Positions 37,874 through 40,095 of a stretch of DNA of 40,095 nucleotides are shown in pieces. This DNA comes from Acidobacteriota bacterium. Its GTDB lineage: Bacteria; Acidobacteriota; Terriglobia; Versatilivoradales; Versatilivoraceae. The stretch spans positions 23,599 through 63,693 of the forward strand of contig VXMN01000157.1 in assembly GCA_009841055.1 (NCBI GenBank), in the 5' to 3' direction. Under the pieces are notes generated by a model. That model was not told the origin of the DNA and did no database searches. It saw only the letters and a program-made list of their open reading frames with translations. Positions within the stretch are counted from its first letter, which is position 1, and the number at the start of each line of letters is the position of its first letter. The position numbers and the translations under genes are program-made.

Positions 37874-40095
37874 TCAATCCATTTGCGGGGCGACCTTCTC
37901 CATGGTGAAGGCTTCGATGACGTCTTCGTTCTTGATGTCGCTGAACCGCTCCAAGCCGATGCCGCATTCCAGTCCCGAGCGAACTTCTCCGGCATCGTCC
38001 TTGAAGCGCCTCAGGGAGGCGATCTTGCCTTCGTAGATCACGACATTGTCTCGCAGCAACCGCGCTTTGGAATTGCGGGAAACTTTCCCGTCGGAAATGT
38101 AGCAGCCGGCCACCACACCTGCCCTGGGAACCTTGAATGTCATTCTGACCTGGGCGGTGCCTTGCCAAATCTCCTTGAAGGTGTGGTCCAGCAGGCCCAG
38201 CATGGCGTTCCGGATCTCTTCACTGATCTTGTAGATCACGGTATGCAGGCGAATGTCGACACCCTCCTGCGAGGCCAGTTCGGCCGCCTTCTTCTCCGGT
38301 CTGACGTTGAATCCGACGATGACGGCATTGGAGGCGGAGGCCAGAAGCACGTTGGTTTCGGTAATGGCTCCGGTGCCTCGGTCAATGATCTTCACCTTGA
38401 CCTTGTCGTTGCTGAGCTTGGAGAGGGTTTCCGACACGACTTCCACCGAACCCTGCACGTCGGCCTTCAGAATGATGGGGAGCTCCTTGACCACACCTTC
38501 GCTCATCTGCTCATGCAGGTGTTCCAGCGTGAGGCGGGCCGTCTTGGCCAGTTGACTCTCGCGAAGCTTCGATTGGCGCAGGTTGCCGATCTGCCTGGTC
38601 CTGCTTGCATCGCTGAGAACCTGGAACAGGTCGCCGGCATGGGGAACCGATTCAAGTCCCAGAACCTCGACCGGCATGGCGGGAACGGCGGCTTGCACCG
38701 GCTTGCCGTGGAAATCCAGCATGGCCCTGACTTTTCCCGTGACCGGGCCGGCGATAAAGGGATCCCCGACCTTCAAGGTGCCGTTTTGAACCAGGACGGT
38801 CGCCACCGGTCCTCTGCCCCGGTCGAGCTTGGCTTCCACGATCGTTCCCATGGCCGTTCGCTGGGGGTTGGCCTTGAGGGTCTGCAGGTCGGCGACCAGC
38901 AGAATCATTTCCAGCAGGAGGTCCAGGTTGGTTTTCTCGGTGGCGGAGACTTCCACGGTTACCGTGTCTCCGCCCCAGTCTTCCGGTGTCAATCCGTTCG
39001 CGGCCAGGTTCTTCTTGACCGTGTCCACCTGGGCATTGGGTCGGTCGATCTTGTTGATGGCCACGACGATGGGAACCTTGGCGGCCCTGGCATGGTTGAT
39101 GGCCTCCAGCGTTTGCGGCATCACGCCGTCGTCCGCCGCCACCACCAGGACGACGATGTCGGTCACCTTGGCTCCCCGGGCCCGCATCATGGTGAAGGCT
39201 TCATGGCCCGGAGTGTCCAGGAAGGTGATCAGGCGCTGGTTCTTTTCGACCTGGTAGGCGCCGATGTGTTGGGTGATGCCTCCGGCTTCCTGGGAGGTGA
39301 CGTCGGTTTCGCGGATCGCATCCAGCAGTGAGGTCTTGCCGTGGTCGACGTGGCCCATGATGGTGACCACCGGAGGCCGCGGCGCGATGTTCTCCGACTT
39401 TTCCTCGGCAATGGCTTCATACTCGGCGTCTTCCTCGAAACTGACGATGGAAGCTTCCGCCCCGAAATCCGCGCTCAGGTCCTTGGCCAGAGCCTCGTCC
39501 AGCGTCTGGTTCATGGTGGCGAAGATGCCCTTGTCCAGCAGCCGCTTGATCAGATCCTTGGCCTTGACTTCCAGCCGCTCCCCCAGTTCCTTGATGGTGA
39601 CTCCTTCGGTCAGGGTGACGGAGCGGTTGATGGGAATAGGCTGGAAGGGTTCGGGCCGGGCCGCGGTCGGCGCCTGCCGTCCAGCGAAGCGGCCTTCCCG
39701 AGACTCATGCCGACCGCCATGACGCCGCTGTCCCGGCCGGGTCCGGCGGTGGTCCCTGGGCGGCCCCCCGGGACCGGCCGGGCGGCCGGGAAAAGGGGTC
39801 AGAGGTCTGCGCTGCGGCGGAAAACCGGAAGTCGGCCTGGTTCCCGTAGGCAGGCTGAGAGGCCTGGCCGGTGCTCCCTGCCGGGACCGGGAAAGAAACG
39901 GCCGGGTCCTGATCTGGCCCGATCTGGAAAGGTGTTGGCGGATGGTTTCGGTCGGCGAAGGGCGCTCTGCGCTCCCGGGCCTTCTGAGCGGCGAAACCGG
40001 CCCGGTCCCGGGGGTCGGTCTTGTGCTCGCCGGCTCCAATTTTGCGGCCGGCTGCAAAACGACGGCCGGTTGGTCAGTGGCCGGGGGAGGGGTGG
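37874..40095 (-). CDS. infB: Translation initiation factor IF-2 (5' end outside window)
   Basis: IF-2 is the GTPase that brings initiator tRNA to the 30S subunit and joins the subunits. The frame is open to the right edge, so the N-terminus is missing; 739 codons are visible. A Pro/Arg-rich linker covers about the first 145 visible residues, followed by an IF2_N domain ([26 protein letters not shown]). The G domain has GHVDHGKT near visible residues 247-254, DTPGHE and NKID. Domains II-IV follow to a normal end ([13 protein letters not shown]). It heads the visible infB-DUF503-rbfA-truB-rpsO-pnp series; nusA would be expected beyond the edge. Confidence 0.96.
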   Translation of the reverse strand, partial: TPPPATDQPAVVLQPAAKLEPASTRPTPGTGPVSPLRRPGSAERPSPTETIRQHLSRSGQIRTRPFLSRSRQGAPARPLSLPTGTRPTSGFPPQRRPLTPFPGRPAGPGGPPRDHRRTRPGQRRHGGRHESREGRFAGRQAPTAARPEPFQPIPINRSVTLTEGVTIKELGERLEVKAKDLIKRLLDKGIFATMNQTLDEALAKDLSADFGAEASIVSFEEDAEYEAIAEEKSENIAPRPPVVTIMGHVDHGKTSLLDAIRETDVTSQEAGGITQHIGAYQVEKNQRLITFLDTPGHEAFTMMRARGAKVTDIVVLVVAADDGVMPQTLEAINHARAAKVPIVVAINKIDRPNAQVDTVKKNLAANGLTPEDWGGDTVTVEVSATEKTNLDLLLEMILLVADLQTLKANPQRTAMGTIVEAKLDRGRGPVATVLVQNGTLKVGDPFIAGPVTGKVRAMLDFHGKPVQAAVPAMPVEVLGLESVPHAGDLFQVLSDASRTRQIGNLRQSKLRESQLAKTARLTLEHLHEQMSEGVVKELPIILKADVQGSVEVVSETLSKLSNDKVKVKIIDRGTGAITETNVLLASASNAVIVGFNVRPEKKAAELASQEGVDIRLHTVIYKISEEIRNAMLGLLDHTFKEIWQGTAQVRMTFKVPRAGVVAGCYISDGKVSRNSKARLLRDNVVIYEGKIASLRRFKDDAGEVRSGLECGIGLERFSDIKNEDVIEAFTMEKVAPQMD

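Overview
The window is a high-GC bacterial chromosome segment carrying the replication-origin neighbourhood and, further right, several housekeeping clusters. No phage, transposase, CRISPR array, rRNA or tRNA was found. The lineage is inferred, not proven. A Tat-exported Gfo/Idh/MocA oxidoreductase beside an amidohydrolase, a sugar-phosphate isomerase-like protein, a long GyrB and a SecA with a large insertion would suit an Acidobacteriota-like organism; a 16S or protein phylogeny would be needed to settle it.

Left part (1-10.5 kb): the tail of an amidohydrolase and a Gfo/Idh/MocA oxidoreductase lie on the plus strand. They converge on a minus-strand replication block read dnaA-dnaN-recF-gyrB-gyrA. 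The 211-bp dnaA-dnaN gap holds several DnaA-box-like 9-mers and an AT-rich flank with trinucleotide repeats. The dnaA-rpmH gap holds a second AT-rich tract and repeats a 12-mer found in the first, so a bipartite oriC around dnaA is the best reading.

Centre (10.7-20 kb): the plus strand runs divergently through the classic origin-proximal order rpmH-rnpA-yidD-yidC-jag-mnmE-mnmG-rsmG-parA-parB. A near-consensus promoter precedes rpmH. Two identical parS sites lie between rsmG and parA, one of them across the rsmG stop codon. The 0.64-kb rsmG-parA gap also carries an inverted repeat belonging to a degenerate intergenic repeat family.

Right part (20-32.7 kb): minus-strand genes come first, namely two secreted proteins of unknown function, a sugar isomerase-like protein coupled to a stand-alone receiver protein, and pgeF. 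They are followed by acpS (+), mtaB (-), lepB (+), hemY (-), then secA-guaB (+). Good sigma-70-type promoters are visible before lepB, hemY and secA.

End (32.7-40 kb): a 507-bp gap with nested inverted repeats precedes a small gene of unknown function. The minus-strand translation and RNA-decay cluster infB-DUF503-rbfA-truB-rpsO-pnp then runs off the right edge inside infB.

Most of the window is conserved core biology. The parts least explained by known genes are the non-coding segments: the dnaA flanks, the rsmG-parA gap with parS, the rpmH promoter repeats, the rpsO-pnp hairpin and the gap after guaB. The unknown genes at 20.0-21.5 kb and 33.2 kb belong with them. I saw no convincing wholly new multi-gene system.
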